Under the pieces are notes generated by a model. That model did not search any database. It had not been told where the DNA came from and saw only the letters and a list, made by a program, of their open reading frames with translations. From Coemansia sp. RSA 487 (lineage: Eukaryota; Kickxellomycota; Kickxellomycetes; Kickxellales; Kickxellaceae), in NCBI GenBank assembly GCA_027577595.1, contig JANBRJ010000072.1, positions 26,068-90,067 on the forward strand: a DNA stretch of 64,000 nucleotides. Direction: 5' to 3'. Shown piece by piece: positions 51,523 to 62,275 of this stretch. A program made the position numbers and the translations under genes. Each line of letters starts with the position of its first letter. Position 1 is the stretch's first letter.

Positions 51523-53044
51523 ATGACAAAGCCAGACGCTGTTGTAGATACCTCCGCCACTGCTGCCGCTGACAGTGAGCCTGCAGAAAAGGCTGATATG
51601 CAGACGACCGCTGCTGAAAACGACTCTGCACTGAAGCAGTCGCCTGGGCCGTCCGAGGGCGTCGCAAAGGAAGATACCGAAAGCACATCCCCAGAGCTCG
51701 CACAGAACAACGATAGCATCGCCGCTACCGATACGGACAACTCCGATAATAACGGCGACAGCAAGTCTCCTGCTGCTGATGCTAATGCTCCCGGTATCAC
51801 AGTGTCTGGAAACATCTCCAGCGAATCTCCAGGCCCAAGTGCACATGTAGTTGCGGCCGACGCGGTGGCAGCGAGTACCGCGGGAGGCGAAAATACACTT
51901 GCGCCGCTGCCGCCATCGTCGCCGCCCCTGATGCCAGGCAAAATGGTGCGGCGCACATCGACCTCGTCGTCATCGTCCAAAGTGCACGACGCCATCCAGG
52001 ACATCATCAGCCAATTCGATCCCCTAAAGGTCAGCGCATCGGCGTCTCAGCTCCCGGCAGACTCCTCGGCACCCTCATCTTCTACGCAGCAGACCGCAGC
52101 AACTGACCTAACAGATTCGATGGACGAAGCTGAGCAGCAAAGGCGGAAACAAATGGACCTCAGATCCAAATTCGAGCCAGAAACCGATGGCTTCAACTAC
52201 AACGACTTTCTCCAGCAACTGCGCCAACCTGCAGCAAAAGTAGTCGCACGCACAGTCAAAAACTTCTTGACCGAGTTCAGTCGGCGGCCGATGACGCTTA
52301 CTGAGCAAGTCCGTTTCGTCCACGACTTTCTTGAATTTGTGGCAGCCAAAATGCGCGAATGCACTATCTGGCAGTCGATGAGTGACAGGGACTTTGATAA
52401 TGCGCGTGAAGGAATGGAGAAACTGGTGATGAACCGGCTGTATCCTCTTTGTTTTTCGCCATCAACGTCCGATGACGCCGATAAAGACCACGTAATTAGC
52501 GAAAAGCTGAGCCTGTTCCGGTGGATCCGCTCTGAGCACTTGGATATCGAACGCACGGAGCAAACAGACTCGTTTTTGCAGTTTGCACGTACCGAGCTTT
52601 TGAAAATCAACAGCTTCAAGTCGCCGCGCGATAAAGTCATCTGCATCCTCAACTGCTGTACGGTGATATACGCGCTATTGCGCAACATGAAGGACCAGCA
52701 GCAAGTTGACGGCGATGTGGGCGCAGACCGGTTCCTCCCGATCCTCATTTACGTTGTAATAGTGGCTAACCCGCCGAAGCTCGTCTCCAATTTGCAGTAC
52801 ATTATGCGGTTCAGATCCTCTGATCGTATGCAGTCGGAGGCCGGCTACTATGTAACCAATTTACAGGGCGCTGTGGCCTTTATCGAATCCATGGATGCAT
52901 CGTGTTTGTCGATCGTGCAGGATGACTTTGACCGCAATATCGAAATGACTATATGGGAGATGGAGATGGAAAAGAGAAGCAAGGAGCGCAGTAAGCAGAC
53001 GCACCAGCGATCAATATCGCAGAACAGATCGGCCGAACCTACTA

Positions 53045-53078
<34 letters not shown>

Positions 53079-54195
53079 CCAGAATGTGCCGTTGCCGCCT
53101 CCTCGTCCGCCTAGACAACAGCCACAACAGAATCTTGGCCAGCAACAGCAATATATGCCGCAGTACCAGGGACAGAATCCAGGCGTGGATGCTAGCGGTG
53201 AAAGGGCGCAATGGTTAATAGACCGTAGCAGCGATTTTGCAAAGACCACACTGGAAAAGACAAACAACTTTGTGGGTCGCCTCATCTCCGAGTTTTCAAC
53301 CCCCACATCAGCCGACAGCGACGGTAGTACCGGTAGCAACCCCCACCACTACCAGCAGCACCAACGTGGACCTTCAAACGCACCCGAACTACATCGACCG
53401 GGCTCTTCCGATAATGAACAACAGCATACTAGTGCGCTAGCAGACGAGGTACATGTCGGCGATGCCGAATTGGTTGGGCATAAAGACTGGAAGGCAAACA
53501 TGATGCTTGTGCGCGACATGTTCCCCAACATTGACGCTGACGTTGTGGAGATCGTATTCGAGTCCAACAGCGGCGTGGTTCCGAGGACAATTGAGCAGCT
53601 GCTGGACATGTCCGCCACAAACGAGGCCCTGGAGGTGGCGAAAACGCAGCAGCAGGCCGAAGAGAATACCAGCAACTTCATACCTGGTAAGGGCTTGAAT
53701 GGCACAAGCTTGCTGCAGAACAGTGCTGGTATCGGTGAAACTGCTGCTGCTGCTAGAGCATTTGAAGACAGTGGCGCCGGTGCTCTTGGCGGTGAGGACG
53801 ATGTGGATGAGATGGAGAAGTGGAAAGGGCAGTGGGCCGACGACGACAGCGATGATGATGATAGGGATGAAGGAGGGCGTGCTGCTGACAAGGCCATTCC
53901 GTCAAAGAGCATGGTCAATTCATCTGAGCCCAGTAGCTCCCAGAAACAGCCGATGCATGAAATCGGCAGTGGTGCAACAAAGGAAGAGCCAGAAAGCAAT
54001 CCCAGTATCGAAATTAAAAACGAAAACAACAGCAACACTGCAAAGGATAATGCTGTTGGAACCAACTCGCAAGCCCAGAACAATACGCCAGAACCTGTTC
54101 CAGACACATCGGGTGACGAGGAGCTGGCTCGCAAGCTGCAGCTGGAGTTTGAGGAGCAGGCTCGCCAAAACACTCAACAGCCTCGCCCAGAATAA
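51523..54195 (+). CDS. VPS9: Vps9-type Rab5 guanine nucleotide exchange factor with CUE domain
   Basis: 890 aa. A disordered Ser/Asp/Ala N-terminus (1-200) is followed by a helical bundle (about 210-300) and a VPS9 domain (about 300-440; VISEKLSLFRWI, SPRDKVICILNCCTVI, DRFLPILIYVVIVANP, YIMRF, EAGYYVTNLQGAVAFIE). After that come a CAG-coded polyglutamine run (about 508), a Pro/Gln linker, a CUE domain (about 650-700; MLVRDMFPNIDADVVEIVFE), and an acidic tail. This is the order of yeast Vps9: the VPS9 domain activates Rab5/Vps21 on endosomes and CUE binds ubiquitin. The protein is about twice yeast length because of the disordered parts. No intron. Confidence 0.92.
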
Positions 54196-54323
54196 CCAAA
54201 CTCTTTTTTGTTTTGAAAACATTCATCACTTTTGTATTACAACAGCAGTTAACTTGTCAAAACACAAAAGTACACCAGCCCAATTCGCAATCAGACAAAG
54301 TGATGATGTTGTGCTGTCCAAAA

Positions 54324-55326
54324 CTAATTGCGCCTAATAAGAAGGGATGCATACATGTTAAATGGCGAAATTTTTGTGGTGGAAATAATGCATCTTGTTC
54401 CAAGAAAAGCCGTTTGCGCAGGCGTAAGATATGCGTCAGTGCAAAACAGAAAAACATGCAAGAGAAAGCACAAATGATTAGTATTATTGTCAAAAGCAGC
54501 CACAGATGTCTATCTCTTCAGCTCTCATTTGAGCACCCACCTGCAAAAGAGACAGCATCAGCATCCTATCCTACAACCAGGATGATTCCTAGAACTAGGA
54601 TTTGCCGTGGCTATAACCTTGACTGAATTTCGTGGTGGTTGTTATTTGTCTGCCCTCACCGTCTTCCTTTTCTGCTTGGGCTACTGCTCATTGGTGGTAG
54701 CAACGGCTGCAGGCTGCCTGCGGCAGAAGCGCTCTGGAGTCCCACCGTGGTCACAAAGACCATGAAAAATATGCCTGAAGTTGAGAACAGCTGTGAGATC
54801 TTGGCTGTATATGCGCGAACGAGGAGTCAAAACACCATCCACTTCCATGGTCCCATACACACTTCGTTGGTGCACCCAGGGAGACCGTGGCAGGGTACTT
54901 CTTTCATCCTCCCTCGTTGGTAGGCAATATTTTCCAACCAAATGCCTGTGTAGTGCTGGCACTGATATGGTCAGGCCGCTGGATACTTCATATACGTTTC
55001 TTGGTGTGTGCCAGCACTGCATCTGGGTTCTTGTTCAAGGTAGTGATGGTATTTCTTCAGATTGCTAGGCATTTTAGGATCAATGTTAACTAACCACATT
55101 GAAAGCACAGACAGAGAGAGACTGAGAAGCCAGTCCACTGCAGTGTGAACCAATAGGCGTGTAGCGAGCAGCTTTCTCCACAAAGCTCAGTTTGCGCCTC
55201 TTACTTCCAAGCGCAAATATAGCACCAGCCGATGCAAACGACTTTTCTTGGAATTCAATGCGTTATCGCCACCGCAAACCTTTCACCACTCGACGCGTAT
55301 ACACCCTTCTTATTCGGTGCAATTAG
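54324..55326. mobile_element. TIR-flanked element, copy 1 (decayed)
   Basis: The ends are inverted repeats: left CTAATTGCGCCTAATAAGAA at 54324 against the complement of 55307-55326, with similarity continuing inward for roughly 100 bp. The interior is collinear with 62276-63541 (for example around GCGGCAGAAGCGCTCTGGAG in both). A minus-strand coding remnant at about 54690-54910 is described separately. It is about 1.0 kb and lacks roughly 230 bp present in copy 2. It sits 129 bp after the VPS9 stop. No clear target-site duplication was found by eye. Confidence 0.72.
54690..54930 (-). pseudogene. TnpB/Fanzor-like C-terminal remnant, copy 1
   Basis: The minus strand reads YSQDLTAVLNFRHIFHGL then DHGGTPERFCR, resembling the last RuvC motif of TnpB/Fanzor nucleases (Arg-Asp-x-x-Ala-x-x-Asn-hydrophobic), here with Gln-Asp. 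In a neighbouring frame just upstream, CTNEVC resembles the second half of the zinc knuckle that precedes that motif. Frames are broken, so no full protein is possible. The family assignment is by motif only. Confidence 0.45.
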
Positions 55327-55549
55327 CATACCACATGTGAATGGTGCTGCATCTTTGTTTGCAAAATCCGCAATAAACCAAGCATCTGCTTGTTATGCAA
55401 TGATTTTTTCTGTTGATTCAGCCTTGGATATCAATTTGTAATTCTGATTTTGTTTTCAATAATTCCTCTTACATTATAAAAGTCAACAGAAAAACGGTTC
55501 CCAAGACAAGGATTCCATTGAAGTAACCAGTCAGCTCGATTAAGGCAGT
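55327..55549. other. Short gap before the second F-box-like gene
   Basis: 223 bp AT-rich flank between the inverted-repeat element and the 3' end of the F-box-like gene. Nothing else seen. Confidence 0.5.
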
Positions 55550-57247
55550 TTACTTACGATAGAAAAGCCGCAGTATCTTTTCTGCATGTTTATCATACAG
55601 TCCACATGAAAGAGCATGTCTAAGCTCGTCGTGGTATTTTGACAGGCTCCTTTCTAGTACAGCTGTAAACGAAAACCTGGGACATAGGACGGCAAGTGTT
55701 ATCGACACAGTGGCCAGCTTGCCTTGAAGCATATAATCTGAACACCAAACACCCCAGGCTTTGAGATTGCGACTAAGCGGATAGTGAGTGGGATATAGGT
55801 AATCCGGTAACGTTTTGGTTTGTCCTTTATCTGATTCCAAACCGATTCCTCCAAAGTGACACCTGAAATCCTTCATATTTGGCAAGAGTCTGATGACATT
55901 GAACATTTCTAGCAGGTTCAGCTTGGTTTTTCGAAGACTAAGGATATGGATGTTTTCTGCGTAGGGACTTGTAGAAATAATACTGACAAACGCATTTTTA
56001 GGAACTTCACTGGGAATTGATATCCAATATGTTTCCGATGAGAGAATACCCAGTGGGAATTTTAGAAAGGATTCTTCGCTCAATTCCCTGCGGGAAACGT
56101 GGTTACGAGCCACTCTTACGTAGCGGAGATGTGGGTATTTGCCATCCGAAAACACTTGGGACTGTTGCAGTATCTCCAAAGATTCGTAGTCAATGTCGAT
56201 AAATAGATATTTCAACGTATCTCCGTTTCCTCTGAATATCGTGTCATCTGCAAATATGTATCTTGAATCCAATATAATATATCTTAGTGCTGGGAACGGA
56301 ATCACAGACTTGTCGGTCCTTATTCTTTTATACTCTTCAGATTCAAATGCTTCAATATCCAGCCTTTTGAGCCTAGGGAATATTACCGGCCGACCATCCT
56401 CGTGAATAAAAAAGGGCCATGCAAGGTGACACTGGAGTTTATCGATAATCATCTTTTTCAAGGTGGAAGCACAGCTCTTGACAATGTAATGATAGGAGCA
56501 TGTGTCATCCGAGCAGTCGCACCGCAAAGTAGTGAGTTGTGGTGTGTCTTGTAGAGCTGATATGTTAGTACTTATACAATCTGTTATCGTCTGGCGCCCC
56601 CACAAACCCCTTGTTATAAGACACTCTGACAAAAGTGTATCCATGCTTGATTTCTTCGAAATAAACGATTGAGCGCTTATTTCCATAATAAAGGGGTCGT
56701 TTCCAAAGCAAACCTTTACACGCCGTAGATTGGGCATTGTCACCTTTATACGATCTACAACCCGGGAGAATACGCTACTGAAGGTGGTTCTGTATCCGGC
56801 ATTGTATGGTATTGCGAGCTGAAAATCAATATCAACAAAAGTTGCCGAAGAAAGTACAAAATCTTCAGGCCAAATACGATCAAATTCCTGCACCTGTTCT
56901 ACGCTTAGAAAGTTCACTGAGTCTCTAAGGTGTATATTGACTTTTCTAACATAGTGGAGAGTCTTGTCGCCTGGATAATAGCTGCTTTTTGTAAAGTTAA
57001 CCTCTCCGAACATGCGCACAAACCGAACTCCCACTAAGGTCAAATCTAGTGATCCACATGAGTAATCAAGAGCAAGTGACCTCCACTGGTGACTAACATC
57101 ATATAGCACTTCCCAAGCCGCCGTCTCTTTCTCATCTTTTCCTTGCTCGCTGTATGAAAAGCAATAACGATTATTGTAGATATAGAACCGAGAAATATTC
57201 CCAGAAATATGCAGAGACAGCGTTTGAAATGGCGCCAGAGCAGGCAT
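55550..57247 (-). CDS. F-box-like protein of an expanded family, copy 2
   Basis: 565 aa from the ATG at 57247; the frame is open to a TTG at 57367 but that part is leader-like. The N-terminus MPALAPFQTLSLHISGNISRF then VSHQWRSLALDYSCGSLDL follows the pattern PFQTLPxxI...W(R)xxAL of degenerate F-box proteins in Kickxellales. The C-terminal two thirds are LRR-like without regular repeats. DDTIFRGNGDTLKYLFIDI and LAVLCPRFSF correspond to DDVIFRGNSSCLKALEIKL and LAILCPNFRG in the gene at 30391-32124. Role in substrate recruitment to SCF ligase is inferred. No frame break, so probably functional. Confidence 0.6.
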   Translation of the reverse strand: MPALAPFQTLSLHISGNISRFYIYNNRYCFSYSEQGKDEKETAAWEVLYDVSHQWRSLALDYSCGSLDLTLVGVRFVRMFGEVNFTKSSYYPGDKTLHYVRKVNIHLRDSVNFLSVEQVQEFDRIWPEDFVLSSATFVDIDFQLAIPYNAGYRTTFSSVFSRVVDRIKVTMPNLRRVKVCFGNDPFIMEISAQSFISKKSSMDTLLSECLITRGLWGRQTITDCISTNISALQDTPQLTTLRCDCSDDTCSYHYIVKSCASTLKKMIIDKLQCHLAWPFFIHEDGRPVIFPRLKRLDIEAFESEEYKRIRTDKSVIPFPALRYIILDSRYIFADDTIFRGNGDTLKYLFIDIDYESLEILQQSQVFSDGKYPHLRYVRVARNHVSRRELSEESFLKFPLGILSSETYWISIPSEVPKNAFVSIISTSPYAENIHILSLRKTKLNLLEMFNVIRLLPNMKDFRCHFGGIGLESDKGQTKTLPDYLYPTHYPLSRNLKAWGVWCSDYMLQGKLATVSITLAVLCPRFSFTAVLERSLSKYHDELRHALSCGLYDKHAEKILRLFYRK

Positions 57248-57590
57248 TGTGAAATATGATGGGCAAATAAATTTAGAGAAAAATGTGAAAAGTACAGAAT
57301 AAAAATATAACAGCTCGTCAGCACATACCAGCAGTGGCTTTTCATGTAAACAGAAAGCACAAGACAAGGGGATCGACTATCGATTAGTTTTATACCAAAC
57401 TGATCAAACGTATCTGGCTATTTTTAAATGTTGCAAATATAATCTTGATTGTTTTCGTTTCTTCCTTTTTCCACTTTCACTTTATCTTTATCTTTATCTT
57501 TATCTTTATCTTTATCTTTATCTTTATCTTTTTTATTTCTTTAAAGCATTGCATTTCACTTGAAGTAGCATGTTCGTCTACTCATGTGTC
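57248..57590. other. Gap with hexanucleotide microsatellite
   Basis: Upstream of the F-box-like gene and of the DHFR relic. It contains the TTTATC repeat described separately. No gene seen. Confidence 0.5.
57480..57530. repeat. Hexanucleotide microsatellite (CTTTAT)8
   Basis: Eight perfect CTTTAT units followed by CTT. It lies about 60 bp upstream of the DHFR relic. Confidence 0.95.
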
Positions 57591-58020
57591 TGTTACAAAA
57601 ACGCTGACCATTACTGTTGCCGCGGCAGTAAAGAATCACGTCATAGCCATACAGAAGGATAATCCCTGGCGTCTACTCAAGGACCTTGCGTATGTTAACA
57701 AAGTTACGGAAACTGTAACCGGAGCATCACTTAGGGAGACAAGCAGAGACAACGATGGAAAGCTTGCGTCAACCTCCGATGTACCCGTTATGAACGCATG
57801 CATCCTGGGCAGAAAGACGTGGGAGGCTCTCCCGAAATGATTCCAGCCATTCAAAGACCGCTACAATATTGTTGTTACCAGCGACCCACATCTCTTGGGT
57901 GAAGAGGGGCCGAAATTTACAGTCACACAGTCGTCTTGAAGAGATTATCTCGTTCGAGGTGCCCAGTGGAATGCAGGTCGATGGAGGGCTCGAGTACAAG
58001 CTCTTGTATGAGAAGGAAAC
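57591..58020 (+). pseudogene. Dihydrofolate reductase relic
   Basis: The N-terminal part reads VTKTLTITVAAAVKNHVIAI, NPWRLLKDLAYVNKVT, ILGRKTWEALPK, then TGA (57838-57840), then FQPFKDRYNIVVTSDPHLLG and a second TGA (57937-57939). These are the cofactor and folate-site blocks of fungal DHFR. The middle of the protein is missing. The C-terminal part resumes in another frame as LEEIISFEVPSGMQVDGG and YKLLYEKE, the usual DHFR end. The first stop replaces a position where Arg or Lys is normal and could be CGA to TGA. It cannot encode active enzyme; a functional copy must exist elsewhere. Confidence 0.8.
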
Positions 58021-58482
58021 TGCCAACGATCAGTGCATTTTATTGTTTGGCTATTTTTTACGGCTTGTTAGTGCAAATATCAGTCACATGAAGGCCAAAT
58101 CGTTTGCGTCGTTCAAGAACGCAGCAGATGCGCTGGAGAGCATCAACGACATATCCGAGGCCGAGTGAAGCGAGAGGCTCAAGGTGTTCCTTGGGTTCAA
58201 TCTGCCCAAGGGTGGCAAGGACGTTCTTGGCGTGAGCGACTGCAATCTGGTAGGCTCGATCAAGCCTGCTGCTGGCGTGCAATTCTCGATCGAGGAGCTT
58301 GCACAGGAGCTGCTCTGCGGTATCCGTTTTCGCGCAGAGAAGATGATCTCGCAAAGACATTTGCCAGTGCCGATATCGACGACGATGATATGGGTGTCGA
58401 ACCGCCGACACCCTCGAAGAAGCGGGCATCTGGCGATGATGACAGTGCTCCTGGCTTTGTCAAGAAGGACAAGAAGAAATAA
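58021..58482 (+). pseudogene. NOP56 relic fused after the DHFR relic
   Basis: The segment SFASFKNAADALESINDISE is the NOP56 N-terminal domain signature, followed by an in-frame TGA (58166-58168), then LKVFLGFNLPKGGKDVLGVS and IEELAQELLCGIR. Next the frame shifts and a Lys/Asp-rich tail (IDDDDMGVEPPTPSKKR ... VKKDKKK) ends at 58482, like the NOP56 C-terminus. The central coiled-coil and NOSIC/Nop domains (about 300 residues) are missing. NOP56 is a core box C/D snoRNP protein. It is in the same frame as the DHFR tail with no stop between, so the two relics are fused. Confidence 0.78.
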
Positions 58483-59169
58483 GCACACTTTCGCTATTCA
58501 ATGTTCTAATCATCTTTATTTGTCGCTTTTCTATTTATTTTCAATTTCAATTGTATATCTTGCAAATATACCCTTCAGCATACTTTGCTGCCACAAAAAA
58601 GAGCTTGAATTAATGACCTAGCACCCTAACTACGATGTATCATGATCAGGTACATTGACAATAACCCCCAGCAATATCTTCACTGTCAAGCAACATTGGA
58701 ACAACAGTCACCTACAAATTACACATATTTGATTCAAGCGGTGAATGATTGTTTGTTATGCTCTATATCCACCACGTATATTTTGACCTTAGCTACCCAG
58801 TACATGGGACACGGCCACATGTATTACAGCTCACATTTCCACAACTATTTTTAACGTTTATATCATATTACAGAGCACAAAATTAAAAAGGCTAATTAGT
58901 TTATGATTTGTTGTTATTTAATTTATAAGCTATTGTACAGATCAGCTTTTTTCATTGTGCAGATCAGTCCACCTCTTCAATATGCTAAACAATCAACAGC
59001 CATAAATGTAAACAAAGCCAACCAATCACCATCCGCTATACATAGGGAAGTAAAAGTGAAGGTGCTCGGCAATAGACATTTCCTGCTTTTCTTTATTTAT
59101 TTTCTATTTAATCTTTTAAAAGTAGCTATTTGTATTTAAAGTTGTGCCTTTCAGTTATTTATATTTATT
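58483..59169. other. AT-rich intergenic region
   Basis: 0.69 kb. Short chance frames only; no domain and no RNA gene recognised. Confidence 0.5.
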
Positions 59170-59658
59170 ATGCCGCGCAGGAATAAAGGAAAATCGCCGT
59201 CACCGGCAAATAGTTCTCCAGACTCAAGCAACCCTTCTGAATTAACCAGCCTTTCTGAATTTAGCAACTTTTCGGAATCAAGAAACTCTTCGGAATCAAG
59301 AAACTCTTCCGATAGATGGTTGGTTCAATTTCTTACCGCCCAACACGCTGCCACAATAGCAATGTTGGAAAGGCAGAACAAGTTTTTCGATAATCTCACT
59401 TTGGCCCAGAAAGAGATAGCTCAGCAGCAAGCAGATGCAGCTCAGCAACGGAAAGAGATAGCTCAGCAGCAAGCAGAGGCAGCTCAGCAGCGAGCAGAGG
59501 CAGCTCAGCAGCAAGCAGCTAAACAAAACGCACTTCTCCAAGGTCTGGTTGACTCGCACAATAGAATACTATCGTCCATTGGCGGCAACTCAGTGCAGCA
59601 AGGATTGCACGATGGTGTCATTTCTAGCTATCCGGTAAGCAGAATAATGAATAAATAG
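59170..59658 (+). CDS. Hypothetical coiled-coil, Gln/Ala-repeat protein
   Basis: 162 aa; not recognised. The N-terminus is basic then Ser-rich, with a tandem FSESRNSSESRNSS duplication (18-bp unit). A segment WLVQFLTAQHAATIAMLERQ then NKFFDNL is followed by a predicted coiled coil made of degenerate 7-residue units of the type AEAAQQQ (about 85-120), and a short tail. The composition recalls gag-like or accessory proteins of the expanded families in this region, but no motif supports that. It precedes the intact FunK1 gene by 127 bp on the same strand. It may be expressed or may be a relic. Confidence 0.4.
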   Translation: MPRRNKGKSPSPANSSPDSSNPSELTSLSEFSNFSESRNSSESRNSSDRWLVQFLTAQHAATIAMLERQNKFFDNLTLAQKEIAQQQADAAQQRKEIAQQQAEAAQQRAEAAQQQAAKQNALLQGLVDSHNRILSSIGGNSVQQGLHDGVISSYPVSRIMNK

Positions 59659-59785
59659 TTGTATGCCTATATATGTCCGTCGTGAACACAAGTATTGACA
59701 ATGAACTAAATATTAGCATATAATATTTCCAAATATCTTACCCACTCACCGCGTACTCCCCCAACTGCCCATGTAGCTGAGTAAC

Positions 59786-62015
59786 ATGCTTGAGACGCCT
59801 GTAAAAAGTAATGCATCCAGGACTACCAATGCACCTCTTTCTGGTAAGTTTTAAGTTATACGAATAATAAGACTTAAAATCCACTTACATGAAAAATATT
59901 AGCACATTTTCTAACGCGGATTTTAAAATATTGGTTCATTTCTATCATCTCAAAACTATATTTCTAGCTACACTTTCGACACCGTTGAAGTTTCCTCCAG
60001 TGACGCAGAAATACAATCCAGCCACGTATATTGCAATTGCGGAAGATAATGCAAGCAATTGTGCTAGGGTGCCTTTCGACACGATTATTGACGAGCTGGG
60101 CGAGAATTGGTCTCAGGCATGGAACTCCTCAAGTGATAATGGGCTCGACGATAGCCATATCAACGAGGTTGTTGCAAATTACTTGGTCGAAGAGCCAAGC
60201 ATTGACCGTTCATCTGGTGATGGTTCGGAGAAGACGTACCAGTCTATGCTGAACGTGCTGATGAAGTCCGTTGAGGCTCACTTGGTATCCAGTTTTAACG
60301 AGCATCTTGATATCAGATGGGTTGACACACACAGCAACCCAATGCCAAACGGACGCAAGCCGGATGGCGCTCTCGTGGTCAGCGGATCGGGGGTTCAACC
60401 GGAATGGTCCTATACAGTAACTACCTTTGAGATCAAAGGATCCAAGGACTCTGCAGGATCCAAGGTGCTTCGAGGCCAGCTTCTTGCAAATCTCAGAGAC
60501 ATGTCCAGAAATCAGCCCCGCCGGTACTCACTCGGATTGACGATCTCGAAAGGAGGCGAGGTGCAGGTTTACCTTTGCACCCTCAGAAAAGTGTTCTATG
60601 CGCCGCTGGGTTGTCTCCCTGTCGCTAACGCCCCAGAGGCAGATGTACGCAGGGTGATCAAGTTCCTTCTCTTGCTTTACAAGCAATTTCCAGGGGAAAA
60701 TTACGGATTCCTTGTTCTCCGGAAGAATGGAATCTTTGATTCGTTTTACACAAACGAAATCCACGGCTACATGCAGGGAAGTGCAGACGAGCTGCTTAAA
60801 ACAGCGAGAATAAGAATCATGGACGATCAAGCATTTAGCGGACGGCGCCGTGCTATTGTTGGTTCGCGTTCTTGGCTTTATAATGTCAAGGTTAGCGACG
60901 ATAGCAAAAGGCAAAGTCAAGAATGCATACTGAAGCTGCATTGGTACTATGGCAATCTTACAGAAGTTCGCGTACATAAGAGGGCTTTAGAAATTGGTGT
61001 GCCACGCATCCCGCAGCTCCTTGGTTCTGCTTCTGTCACCTGTTCCGATAGTAGTATGTATAATGGGGAGATAATTCTTATGGAGGATTCAGGGAAGGAT
61101 TTCAGCCAGTTTTTTAAGGAACTCAGCCCTGGACATGTTTGCAAGGCTGTCGACATGTTTGCTGGCTATCTTCACACTCTTTTGGTTGCGGTTACAGGCG
61201 ATTCGAAAGGCTATTTGTTGCACAGGGACATTTCAGCGCGCAACTTGCTTGTAAAGGATTCCAAACCTTATGTCATCGACTGGGGCAGTGGATTGATTGT
61301 AACGCATGTCGAACCGAGAAAGGTATCACAATCGACCGTAGTCGGGACAGCGCCTTATATGGGCGTTCGCGTTTTGACCAGTGTTGGCAACCGCTCGCTC
61401 TTGGAGGACTTGGAGTCGTTGTTCCTTGTTCTTTCTCACTGCTTGTGGGAGAGGTATGGAAATCGTGCTGGGCGGGACGAGACAAGCCAGTTTGAAGACA
61501 TGTGGAATGGGTCGTTGAGTCCGGAATATCTGTTAGAGGCACGCAGTAGTTGGTTGGCGAGTAGCGAAACCTATTGGGAGAAAATGGAGATAATGCAATG
61601 TCCGGAGATCCTCAAGAGCCTTGCAATCGGTATGTTTATGCTGTTGTTTTCAGATATTAATGAGCCTATCAAAAGGTTTGCTAAAAGGCCAATCGACTCA
61701 CGCCTCTTCAAGTTCAAGGCCGGGAAGTGGGTAGATGTATTCAACAAAGCGGCCGAGCCTACCGAAAAATTCTACTATGATGATTTTACTCATCTGAACA
61801 TACTGCGTGAATACGTGCACAACAATCCAGACTGTGCTCTGGACTGTGGGAACAAAGCAGGATCGTGCGTACAGCAGACATCGTCGATAGCACATGAACC
61901 AGACAATACCAAGAGCGCGGATAGTAGCACTGCCAGCATGCAAGGATTGAAGAGGAGCTCGCATGATAGCGATAATTCACCTCCAGAATCCAAGTCACGC
62001 AGAACAAGCCTATGA
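59786..62015 (+). CDS. FunK1-type fungal protein kinase
   Basis: Two exons, 59786-59843 and 59968-62015, giving 701 aa. The donor is TCTG/GTAAGT and the acceptor TTTCTAG, phase 1. Without the intron the frame would open at an ATG inside it (59889). The N-terminal half (about 20-330) is the FunK1 extension with FEIKGSKDSAGSK (PD-(D/E)XK-like KG.D pattern). The kinase half has ILKLHWYYGNLTEVRVHKRA, catalytic loop LHRDISARNLLV, metal motif VIDWGSG, and GTAPYMGVRVL. FunK1 kinases are a fungal-specific, often expanded family of unknown role. The C-terminal tail is Ser/Asn-rich and basic. No frame break is seen, so it is probably active. Confidence 0.85.
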
Positions 62016-62275
62016 TAGTTTTGTGATAGCTGGCAACCATACAGGCTGTGATGATTATTAGCTCTTTTTAAGCTAACCATATGTTTTTATAGATGTTTGG
62101 ACTGGCTATGGAATGCCATGTTTATTTACAATATAGAAACAGAACTTTAGTCTCGTCAAAATCTACTTTTGTTATTACACAAGTGTCTCTTAACAATGTA
62201 TATGTTTGCTACGATAGGATAATGATAGCCATGCTGTAGCATATTTCTATTTTGCAACTACTGTATTTTGCATAG
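62016..62275. other. Gap between FunK1 and the second inverted-repeat element
   Basis: 260 bp AT-rich. No gene seen. Confidence 0.5.

Noticed and set aside
59889-59967. ATG at 59889 as the FunK1 start
   Set aside because: It lies between a GTAAGT donor and a TTTCTAG acceptor that fit in phase; the spliced start at 59786 is preferred.
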